This document shows positions 58,068 to 64,000 of a stretch of 64,000 nucleotides of DNA, one piece after another. The stretch covers positions 1-64,000 of the forward strand of contig CAJFNJ010000001.1 in assembly GCA_904394705.1 (NCBI GenBank). The letters are read 5' to 3'. The translations under genes were made by a program, and so were the position numbers. This DNA comes from Avimicrobium caecorum (lineage in GTDB: Bacteria; Bacillota; Clostridia; Oscillospirales; Ruminococcaceae). Within the stretch, counting starts at the first letter, position 1. The number at the start of each line of letters is the position of its first letter. The notes beneath the pieces are model-generated. The model did no database searches. It was not told the origin of the DNA and was given only the letters and a program-made list of their open reading frames with translations.

Positions 58068-58095
58068 AAAAAGGCCGGACCTTTGTCCAGCCGGA
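58068..58095 (-). terminator. Terminator hairpin in the mreB leader (after comFC)
   Basis: Minus strand GGCTGGAC, four-base loop, GTCCGGCC (one G-U), then TTTTTG. It lies 70 bases after the comFC stop but also downstream of the mreB promoter, so it can end comFC transcription and attenuate mreB. Confidence 0.75.
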
Positions 58096-58116
58096 CTATT
58101 TCTGCTTACTCTGTCC

Positions 58117-58145
58117 AGTATACCCGCTTTTGAGCCAGGGGTCAA
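58117..58145 (-). promoter_or_regulatory. Promoter of mreB-type gene
   Basis: Minus strand -35 TTGACC (58140-58145), 17-bp spacer, -10 TATACT (58117-58122). The start near 58110 is 15 bases before the hairpin at 58068-58095. Confidence 0.78.
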
Positions 58146-58163
58146 GCAGTGAAGCGTTTCCAC

Positions 58164-58835
58164 TCAGTCCTCCGGTGTAATGGCAGCTGCCGCTGTGATC
58201 ACCCGCAGGGCGCCCCGCTCCCGCAGCACTGACGCTGCCGCCGCAAAACTGTTGCCGGTGGTGCAGATGTCGTCCACCAGCAGCACAGTCTTCCCCTTCG
58301 GGTCGCTCCGGCCCGGACGCAGCGATGCGCGGGCATGTTCTTCCCGCTTCTCCCGGGAAAGGCTATGCTGATCGGTGAGCCCGCCATGGTGTTCCAGCAG
58401 CTTTCCGTCAAAGCCGCAGCCCAGCCGGACTGCCACCGCCTTTGCCAACAGCTCAGCATGGTTGTAGCCCCGGCGGCGGAGTTTTTCCTTTGACATGGGC
58501 ATGCAGGTGACCGTCACCTCCGGAATTCCCGAATCGGCAAGGCTCTGTGCCAGCTCGTCCGCCAGAAAGTCCACCGCCCGGTGATCGGGTGTGGTTTTCA
58601 GCCGGAGCAGCAGACTGCGCATCGCCCCGGTATAGAGAAAGGGCGTCACCAGCAGTTCCAGCCCGGGGTTGAGCCGGCAGATCTCCGCCTCCTGACTGCC
58701 ATCACTGCGGAGGCTGTCCAGGCTTGCGGCGCACCGGGGACAGAGATGCTCCCCGGCAGAATATTCCCCGCACAGCACACAGACCGGCGGATAGATCAGA
58801 TCCAGCACCCGGCTGCCGAGCTTTTTCAGCAGCAT
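58164..58835 (-). CDS. comFC: ComFC-like phosphoribosyltransferase-domain protein
   Basis: A 223-residue ComF-family protein, in B. subtilis part of the competence machine for DNA uptake. N-terminal zinc ribbon CVLCGEYSAGEHLCPRC near 19-35, C-terminal PRPP-binding loop VLLVDDICTTGNSF near 184-197. Its ATG (58835) shares one base with the recD2 stop (TGATG), so the two genes are translationally coupled. A GTG three bases earlier is also possible. ComFA and ComFB are not seen. Confidence 0.88.
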   Translation of the reverse strand: MLLKKLGSRVLDLIYPPVCVLCGEYSAGEHLCPRCAASLDSLRSDGSQEAEICRLNPGLELLVTPFLYTGAMRSLLLRLKTTPDHRAVDFLADELAQSLADSGIPEVTVTCMPMSKEKLRRRGYNHAELLAKAVAVRLGCGFDGKLLEHHGGLTDQHSLSREKREEHARASLRPGRSDPKGKTVLLVDDICTTGNSFAAAASVLRERGALRVITAAAAITPED

Positions 58836-61048
58836 CACAGCACCGCCTCCCGCAGGAACTTGCCAAGGTTGGTGTACCGCAGGGTTTTGCGGTCGTTGTG
58901 GACCATCTCTGCCACAGCCGAAACCTGTCCCACTAAAATGAGCAGCTTTTTCGCACGGGTCACCGCTGTATAGAGAAGGTTCCGGTAGAACAGCTTGCTG
59001 CGGCTGCCGCTCACCGGCATCACCACCGCGTCAAACTCGCTGCCCTGGCTCTTGTGGACGGTGACCGCATAGGCCAGCTCCAGCTGGTCGAGCATATCGA
59101 AGGTGTACTCTGCCACCCGGTCATCATACCGCACATGCAGGCTCCGGCTGGGACGGTCGATCATCTCGATGGTGCCGATGTCCCCGTTGTATACGCCGAC
59201 TCCCTGCTCCCCATCGTCCCTGGTATAGACGATGTCGTAGTTATTGCGGATCTGCATCACCTTGTCCCCCTCCCGGAACACACCCGGGCCGAACTTCTGC
59301 TCGGTCTTATGCCCATCCTGGGGATTGAGCACCTCCTGGAGCTTCCGGCAGAGTTCCGCTGTACCGCAGGCCCCCAGCCGGGTGGGCGAGATCACCTGGA
59401 TATCCCGCACCGGCGAATAGCCATAGCTGGCAGGGAGCCGCCGGGCACAGAGATCCACCACCGTCTGGAGCACCGCCTCCGAGGAGGACTTCTGCAGGAA
59501 GAAGAAGTCGTTGTCCCGGACAGTGAGGTCAGGCATCTCTCCCGCTACAATGGCATGGGCACTGGTGACGATGAGGCTCTCCGCCGCCTGACGGAACACC
59601 TCTGTGAGATGGATCACCGGGATCACATCGCTGTCGATGAGGTCCCGGAGCACATTGCCCGGCCCCACCGACGGCAGCTGATCCGGGTCCCCGACCATGA
59701 TGAGCTTGCTGCCCAGACGCAGCGCCTGCATCAGTGAGGCAAAGATCTCAATATCCACCATGGACATCTCGTCCACAATGACAGCGTCATAGGGCAGGGG
59801 ATTGCGGCTGTTGCGCCGGAACTTGACCCGTCCGTTTTCCTCGCCGAAGTCCACCTCCAGCAGCCGGTGGATGGTCTTGGCGTCCCGTCCGGTGAGCTCG
59901 GTCATCCGCTTGGCAGCCCGTCCGGTGGGCGCTGCCAGCCCCACTTTGAGCCCCTCCTGCTCCAGCAGGTCGATCATGCCGCACAGGGCGGTGGTCTTAC
60001 CGGTACCGGGACCGCCGGTGAGGATCACCACGCTCTGTCCCAGCGCCGCCTGGATGGCCTTGCGCTGCAGTGATGCATACCGGATGCCCAGCTTCTTTTC
60101 CAGGGCGTCGATCTCCCGGGAGTAGTCCCGCACCGCTTCGGGCGGACTGGAAGCCAGGGCAGTCATCAGGCGTCCGGCACAGTAGGTCTCGGCCTCGTAC
60201 ATCTCCGGCAGGTAGATGAAGACAGTCCCGTCCACGGTATCCGAGATGATGTCCTCCCGCTCCGCCAGCATGGTCAGGGGGTCGTCCATCTGTTCCGGCT
60301 CCGCCTCAAGCATCCGGGCCGACACCTTCACCAGCTTTTCATAGGGCAGACAGCAGTGTCCGTTGCCGGTATTGTGCCGCAGCACATACAGGATTCCCCC
60401 GCAGAGCCGTTCGGGGCTGTCCGGGGCAAATCCCAGCTGCCGGGCGATCTCATCCGCCTTCTCAAAGGGGACGCCGATGTCCCGGGCACAGAGGATATAG
60501 GGGTCCTTTTCGATCTCGCCGGGGGCATAGGCGCCCCATTTTTTCCACACCCGGATGGACACTGCCGCATCGATCCCGTACCGGGAGAGAAACAGCATCA
60601 CGGCCCGGATGCCAAAGATCCGGGCATATTCCTCGGCGATCTCCGCCGCCTTCTTCGGGGTGATGCCCCGGACTTCCGCCAGGCGCTGGGGTTCCTTTTC
60701 CATGATGGTGAGGGTATCGTCCCCGAAGGCATCCACAATCCGGCGTGCCAAAGCAGGGCCGATCCCCCGGATCGCCCCGCCGGAAAGATATTTGAGGATC
60801 GCCCCGGAGGTAGCCGGGATGGTACGCTCGATCACCGCCGCCTTGAACTGGGTACCATAGGTGGGATGGCTCACATACCGTCCGGTCAGGCGCAGCTCCT
60901 CACCGGGCTGGATGCCCATGGCCTCCCCCACCACGGTGATCAGCGCCTCTCTGGCTGCCACCTCCATGACGGTAAAGCCGGTATCCTCATTGTGAAAGAC
61001 AATGTCCTCTACCGTTCCTTCCAGAACCTCTGCCTGCTGTCTGTCCAT
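58835..61048 (-). CDS. recD2: ATP-dependent DNA helicase RecD2
   Basis: A 737-residue helicase of the RecD2/TraA type that moves 5' to 3' on single-stranded DNA, outside RecBCD. OB-fold N-terminal domain, HhH region (RGIGPALARRIVD near 95-107), Walker A GGPGTGKTT near 343-351, DEMSMVD near 428-434, GDPDQLPSVG near 453-462 and TVHKSQGSEF near 680. It is the middle gene of a unit that starts with the small membrane protein at 61085-61387 and ends with comFC. Confidence 0.95.
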   Translation of the reverse strand: MDRQQAEVLEGTVEDIVFHNEDTGFTVMEVAAREALITVVGEAMGIQPGEELRLTGRYVSHPTYGTQFKAAVIERTIPATSGAILKYLSGGAIRGIGPALARRIVDAFGDDTLTIMEKEPQRLAEVRGITPKKAAEIAEEYARIFGIRAVMLFLSRYGIDAAVSIRVWKKWGAYAPGEIEKDPYILCARDIGVPFEKADEIARQLGFAPDSPERLCGGILYVLRHNTGNGHCCLPYEKLVKVSARMLEAEPEQMDDPLTMLAEREDIISDTVDGTVFIYLPEMYEAETYCAGRLMTALASSPPEAVRDYSREIDALEKKLGIRYASLQRKAIQAALGQSVVILTGGPGTGKTTALCGMIDLLEQEGLKVGLAAPTGRAAKRMTELTGRDAKTIHRLLEVDFGEENGRVKFRRNSRNPLPYDAVIVDEMSMVDIEIFASLMQALRLGSKLIMVGDPDQLPSVGPGNVLRDLIDSDVIPVIHLTEVFRQAAESLIVTSAHAIVAGEMPDLTVRDNDFFFLQKSSSEAVLQTVVDLCARRLPASYGYSPVRDIQVISPTRLGACGTAELCRKLQEVLNPQDGHKTEQKFGPGVFREGDKVMQIRNNYDIVYTRDDGEQGVGVYNGDIGTIEMIDRPSRSLHVRYDDRVAEYTFDMLDQLELAYAVTVHKSQGSEFDAVVMPVSGSRSKLFYRNLLYTAVTRAKKLLILVGQVSAVAEMVHNDRKTLRYTNLGKFLREAVL

Positions 61049-61084
61049 TCCTTCCGCTCCAAATGAAAAAATCTGTGGTAGTTC

Positions 61085-61387
61085 TTAGTATAATACACCC
61101 GCAGCGCTTTTGCAAACCTCCGGAGCAAACCGCACCCAGGGCCGCCCCCGCATGAACAGACAGCAGATCCTTGCCGTTTCCGGGTCATGGGGAATGCCGG
61201 TCAGTTCCACAGCGCCGTAGAGTCCCAGCTGTACCTGCAGTTCCGCCTGCCACAGCGCATATTCCATGGTATTTTCCCGCACTGGCAGGCACAGAACCCT
61301 CTCTGCCGGTTCCCGCAGCGCCCAGAATATCACCCCGGCAAACACCAGTCCGCCAGCGGTCAGTGCCATCATCAGCCAAATGATCAT
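61085..61387 (-). CDS. Small N-terminally anchored membrane protein (100 aa)
   Basis: A 100-residue protein with one helix at the start (MIIWLMMALTAGGLVFAGVIFWAL) and a soluble domain of about 75 residues with scattered cysteines (CLPVREN, ICCLFMRGRP). No family is recognised. ATG 61387 has GGGAGG 10-15 bases upstream; the longer reading frame lies before it without a site. It precedes recD2 by 36 bases on the same strand and may be co-transcribed. Confidence 0.65.
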   Translation of the reverse strand: MIIWLMMALTAGGLVFAGVIFWALREPAERVLCLPVRENTMEYALWQAELQVQLGLYGAVELTGIPHDPETARICCLFMRGRPWVRFAPEVCKSAAGVLY

Positions 61388-61457
61388 CCGCCTTTCGCCT
61401 CCCTGCACCATCCTATGCCGGCAGACGGGATTTGGAACATTGTCCATGAAAAAACTC

Positions 61458-61486
61458 TTGACAAATTGCACAGATATGGCTAAGAT
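61458..61486 (+). promoter_or_regulatory. Promoter of the FMN-riboswitch gene
   Basis: -35 TTGACA (61458-61463), 17-bp spacer, -10 TAAGAT (61481-61486). Start near 61493, about 40 bases before the aptamer. Confidence 0.8.
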
Positions 61487-61533
61487 AAAGTCAAAGACTT
61501 CGGTCTTACATCAAAATACACAACAAAGTCTGT

Positions 61534-61661
61534 TTCAGGGCGAGGCGCAATTCCTCACCGGCGGTGATGGACGGAATTTTCCGTCACAAGTCCGCGAGCT
61601 TTCACCAGCATGATCGGGTGTGAATCCCGAACCGACGGTACAGTCCGGATGAAAGAAACAA
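61534..61661 (+). promoter_or_regulatory. FMN riboswitch (RFN element)
   Basis: The conserved RFN blocks occur in order: GGGCGAGGCGCAATTCC with CACCGGCGGTGATGGA, then CAAGTCCGCGAGC, TGATCGGGTGTGAATCCCGA, and ACCGACGGTACAGTCCGGAT followed by GAAAGAA. It binds FMN and, with the terminator at 61705-61739, reduces riboflavin uptake when flavin is plentiful. Confidence 0.93.
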
Positions 61662-61704
61662 GTGCTGTCAGCATGGTTTGGCTGGCGGCAGTGCTTTTGC
61701 ACAT

Positions 61705-61739
61705 AGTCCTGCGACCGCTTGGGTTGGCAGGGCTTTTTT
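61705..61739 (+). terminator. FMN-controlled terminator
   Basis: AGTCCTGC and GCAGGGCT pair (one G-U) around a 14-base loop, then T6. It is 45 bases past the aptamer and 54 bases before ribU. Confidence 0.82.
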
Positions 61740-61792
61740 GTTGGTAAAATAACCCCGCGCAGGCTCCGTTGCATTACTGGAGGAGCTTATCT

Positions 61793-62410
61793 ATGACAAA
61801 TCAGACCACTACCCCGCGCATCAGCGCCAACACCAATCAGCGTACCCGGGTACTCACCTACACCGCTCTGATGGCGGCTATTTCCACTGTGGTGATGTTC
61901 TTTGAATTCACCTTCCCGCCTTTCCCGCCTTTCCTCAAGTTTGACCTGAGCGGTCTGCCCATCCTGCTCACCGCTTTCATCATGGGACCGGTTCAGGCAA
62001 TCATTGTCACCCTCATCAAGGACCTGTTCCATGTCCTTTCCACCACCACCGGCGGCGTGGGTGAACTGGCAGACTTCCTGATCCTGTCCTCCTTTGCTGT
62101 CACAGCCGGACTGATCCACCGCAAGATGCCTTCGGTCAAGGGTACTGCCCTGGCCTGCTTTGCCGGTACCGTTGCCATCGCCATTGTGGGCGCTCTGGCA
62201 AACTACTACCTGCTGATCCCCTTCTTCTCGAACATCATGCCCATTGACGCCATCATTTCCGCCTGCAATGCCGTCAACCCCGCCATTGACAGCCTGGCTG
62301 CCTACATTCTGTTCGGCGCCATTCCCTTCAATGTTGCCAAGGGCATTGTCATTTCCATCGTCACTGTGGTCACCTACAAGAAGCTGGGCCATGTGATGAA
62401 GTTCCTGTAA
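61793..62410 (+). CDS. ribU: Riboflavin ECF transporter substrate-binding subunit RibU
   Basis: A 205-residue S component of an energy-coupling-factor transporter for riboflavin, with five or six predicted helices. Family features: the cytosolic N-tail leading to TALMAAISTVVMFFEF, FKFDLSGLPILLTAFIMGP with the loop that holds the isoalloxazine ring near 50-67, and GVGELADFLI near 91-100. Needs EcfA, EcfA' and EcfT, which are not in the window. GGAGGAG lies 5-11 bases before ATG 61793. Controlled by the FMN riboswitch. Confidence 0.92.
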   Translation: MTNQTTTPRISANTNQRTRVLTYTALMAAISTVVMFFEFTFPPFPPFLKFDLSGLPILLTAFIMGPVQAIIVTLIKDLFHVLSTTTGGVGELADFLILSSFAVTAGLIHRKMPSVKGTALACFAGTVAIAIVGALANYYLLIPFFSNIMPIDAIISACNAVNPAIDSLAAYILFGAIPFNVAKGIVISIVTVVTYKKLGHVMKFL

Positions 62411-62442
62411 TCCCAAGTAAAAATCCTTCCCTTTCCATTTCC

Positions 62443-62497
62443 GAACCCCTGGAGAACCTGTCAGACTGCGACAGATTCCCCGGGGGTTCTCCCTTTT
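62443..62497 (+). terminator. Terminator after ribU
   Basis: GAACCCCTGG and CCGGGGGTTC pair (one G-U), with an inner CTGTC/GACAG arm; the T run after it is short (CTCCCTTTT), so strength is uncertain. Confidence 0.55.
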
Positions 62498-62523
62498 CCC
62501 GCAAACTTCCTGACATGCATGTC

Positions 62524-62552
62524 TTGACATCCATGACTGGGTGTGCTATATT
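62524..62552 (+). promoter_or_regulatory. Promoter of metK
   Basis: -35 TTGACA (62524-62529), 17-bp spacer, -10 TATATT (62547-62552). Start near 62560, a few bases before the S box. Confidence 0.85.
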
Positions 62553-62576
62553 ATTTTGGCACAATTAAATATCCCC

Positions 62577-62672
62577 TTATCAAGAGTGGCGGAGGGAACA
62601 GGCCCTGTGATGCCCGGCAACCTGCACTGTGTGCAAGGTGCCAAATCCTGCGGGTAAGCCGACAGATGAGGT
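62577..62672 (+). promoter_or_regulatory. SAM-I riboswitch (S box)
   Basis: Conserved core in order: TTATCAAGAGTGGCGGAGGG, ACAGGCCCTGTGATGCCCGG, CAACC, then AAGGTGCCAAATCCTGCGGG and GACAGATGAGG. All four helices close. It binds S-adenosylmethionine and with the hairpin at 62680-62710 stops metK transcription when SAM is abundant. Confidence 0.95.
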
Positions 62673-62679
62673 TTTCATA

Positions 62680-62710
62680 AATGCTCGGTTGCCATACCGG
62701 GCATTTTTCT
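62680..62710 (+). terminator. SAM-controlled terminator
   Basis: AATGCTCGGT and ACCGGGCATT pair (one G-U), then T5. Eight bases past the aptamer, as in typical S-box leaders. Confidence 0.85.
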
Positions 62711-62767
62711 TTGCCGAAACAAAGGGGATCACCACCATTTTATCTGACAGAAAGGAAGTAGTACTCT

Positions 62768-63958
62768 ATGAGAAAGTATCTGTTTACATCCGAATCGGTA
62801 ACAGAAGGCCATCCCGATAAGATCTGTGACCAGATCTCGGATGCCGTTCTGGATGCCATTCTTGCCAAGGACCCCCAGGCCCGTGTCGCCTGTGAGACCA
62901 CCTGCACCACCGGTATGGTTTACATTATGGGTGAGATCTCCACCACCTGCTATGTGGATATTCCCAAGATTGCCCGTCAGGTAATCCGGGATATCGGCTA
63001 CACCCGTGCCAAGTACGGCTTCGATGCTGATACCTGCGGCGTTATCTCCAACATTGATGAGCAGTCCGCTGATATTGCCCTGGGTGTGGATCACTCCCTG
63101 GAGACCAAGACCGGTGCGGAAACCGATGAATTTGTCACCGGCGCCGGCGACCAGGGCATGATGTTCGGTTTCGCCTGCAATGAAACCCCTGAACTGATGC
63201 CCATGGCAATCTCCCTGGCCCACAAGCTCGCCAAGCGTCTGGCTCAGGTGCGCAAGGACGGCACTCTCGCCTATCTGCGTCCCGATGGCAAGACCCAGGT
63301 GACTGTGGAATATGTGGACGACAAGCCCAGCCGTATTGATACCATCGTCATCTCCAACCAGCACTCGCCGGATGTCAGCACCGAGCAGATCCGTGCCGAC
63401 ATTCTGGAATATGTGGTCAAGCCCATTGTTCCCGCTGAACTGCTGGATGACCAGACCAAGTACTTTGTGAACCCCACCGGACGCTTTGTTGTAGGCGGTC
63501 CTCAGGGCGACAGCGGTCTGACCGGACGCAAGATCATCGTGGACACCTACGGCGGTTATGGCCGTCATGGCGGCGGCGCCTTCTCGGGCAAGGACCCGAC
63601 CAAGGTGGACCGCTCCGCTGCCTATGCAGCCCGGTATGTCGCCAAGAACATTGTGGCAGCCGGCCTGGCAGACAAGTGCGAGATCCAGCTGGCCTATGCC
63701 ATTGGTGTGGCCCATCCGGTATCCATCAACGTAAACACCTTCGGCACCGGCAAGGTGGAGGACGAAGTTCTGGCAAAGGCTGTGGAAAAGGTCTTCGACC
63801 TGCGTCCTGAGGCCATTATCCACATGCTGGACCTGCGCCGTCCCATCTACCGTCAGCTGGCAGCCTACGGTCACTTCGGACGGGAGGAACTGGGTGTAGC
63901 CTGGGAAAAGACCGACCGCACCGATGCCCTGCTCAAGGCTGTGGAATCCTGCCGCTGA
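62768..63958 (+). CDS. metK: S-adenosylmethionine synthetase MetK
   Basis: A 396-residue enzyme making SAM from methionine and ATP. N-terminal FTSESVTEGHPDKICDQISD, GAGDQGMMFGFA near 117-128 (signature 1) and GGGAFSGKDPTKVDRS near 258-273 (signature 2). Length normal. AAAGGAAG ends 9 bases before ATG. The SAM riboswitch in front is its expected regulator. The gene is intact; the last 42 bases of the window hold nothing recognisable. Confidence 0.97.
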   Translation: MRKYLFTSESVTEGHPDKICDQISDAVLDAILAKDPQARVACETTCTTGMVYIMGEISTTCYVDIPKIARQVIRDIGYTRAKYGFDADTCGVISNIDEQSADIALGVDHSLETKTGAETDEFVTGAGDQGMMFGFACNETPELMPMAISLAHKLAKRLAQVRKDGTLAYLRPDGKTQVTVEYVDDKPSRIDTIVISNQHSPDVSTEQIRADILEYVVKPIVPAELLDDQTKYFVNPTGRFVVGGPQGDSGLTGRKIIVDTYGGYGRHGGGAFSGKDPTKVDRSAAYAARYVAKNIVAAGLADKCEIQLAYAIGVAHPVSINVNTFGTGKVEDEVLAKAVEKVFDLRPEAIIHMLDLRRPIYRQLAAYGHFGREELGVAWEKTDRTDALLKAVESCR

Positions 63959-64000
63959 GCCTTTCGGCGCTTTGGCGCTCACAATCATAAGCAATAAAAA

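Noticed and set aside
62629..62820. 63-codon plus-strand frame overlapping the SAM riboswitch
   Set aside because: Its first half is the aptamer and terminator and its second half is metK in another frame.

Overview
The window reads as chromosome of an anaerobic low-to-mid GC Firmicute of the class Clostridia, probably near the Oscillospirales/Ruminococcaceae. This is an inference from gene content: a eubacterial V/A-type ATPase operon, a Firmicutes-style dcw cluster with MraZ, mechanisms controlled by TPP, lysine, FMN and SAM-I riboswitches, ThyX instead of ThyA, a MurE with the DNPR motif typical of meso-diaminopimelate cell walls, AGGAGG-type ribosome binding sites and sigma-A promoters. 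No rRNA, CRISPR array, insertion sequence or prophage is visible.

Layout. 1-3400: tRNA fragments, an M20 peptidase, an ElaA-like acetyltransferase, an Asp/Glu-racemase-like protein, a remnant of a cation antiporter and an intact tRNA-Ala(GGC). 3797-12756: a complete nine-gene V-type ATPase operon (stalk G, C, I, K, F, E, A, B, D). 12860-13700: an AT-rich islet with two small genes of unknown function. 13750-16950: a TPP-riboswitch operon for uptake of a thiamine precursor (thiamine-binding protein, ThiX, ThiY, ThiZ). 16956-20359: a lysine-riboswitch operon with an APC-family permease and a YtcJ-like amidohydrolase. 20412-23094: a membrane-anchored Xre regulator convergent with a DbpA/CsdA-type DEAD-box helicase whose leader carries an intrinsic terminator. 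23129-26697: an 88-residue protein divergent from a Crp/Fnr-type regulator that precedes a NitT/TauT-type ABC transporter. 26715-28731: an ArsR regulator, a conserved unknown and a PfkB-family sugar-phosphate kinase.

28817-43177 is the division and cell wall (dcw) cluster, transcribed right to left from a MraZ-box promoter: mraZ, rsmH, ftsL-like, PASTA PBP, murE, murF, mraY, ftsW, murG, murA, ftsQ/divIB, ftsZ. murD, murC, murB and ftsA are not in it. 43550-49282 holds a YitT protein and a leftward set thyX, tmk, 5-formyl-THF cyclo-ligase, mltG and a U32 peptidase-family tRNA hydroxylation protein, tying dTMP/folate metabolism to cell wall and tRNA modification. 49375-50587 encodes a very cysteine-rich protein of unknown role and a small glycine-zipper membrane protein. 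50612-54764 holds pcrA divergent from mscS, and a metallo-beta-lactamase-fold hydrolase. 54923-61387 holds an exported lipoprotein flavoprotein reductase, an MreB homologue, comFC, recD2 and a small membrane protein. The right end has FMN-riboswitch ribU and SAM-I-riboswitch metK.

The strongest leads for something undescribed are the Cys-rich protein at 49375-50241, the lysine-riboswitch amidohydrolase pairing at 16995-20276, the attenuator-like leader of the DEAD-box helicase, and the Crp/Fnr-ABC transporter module with its own dyad operator.
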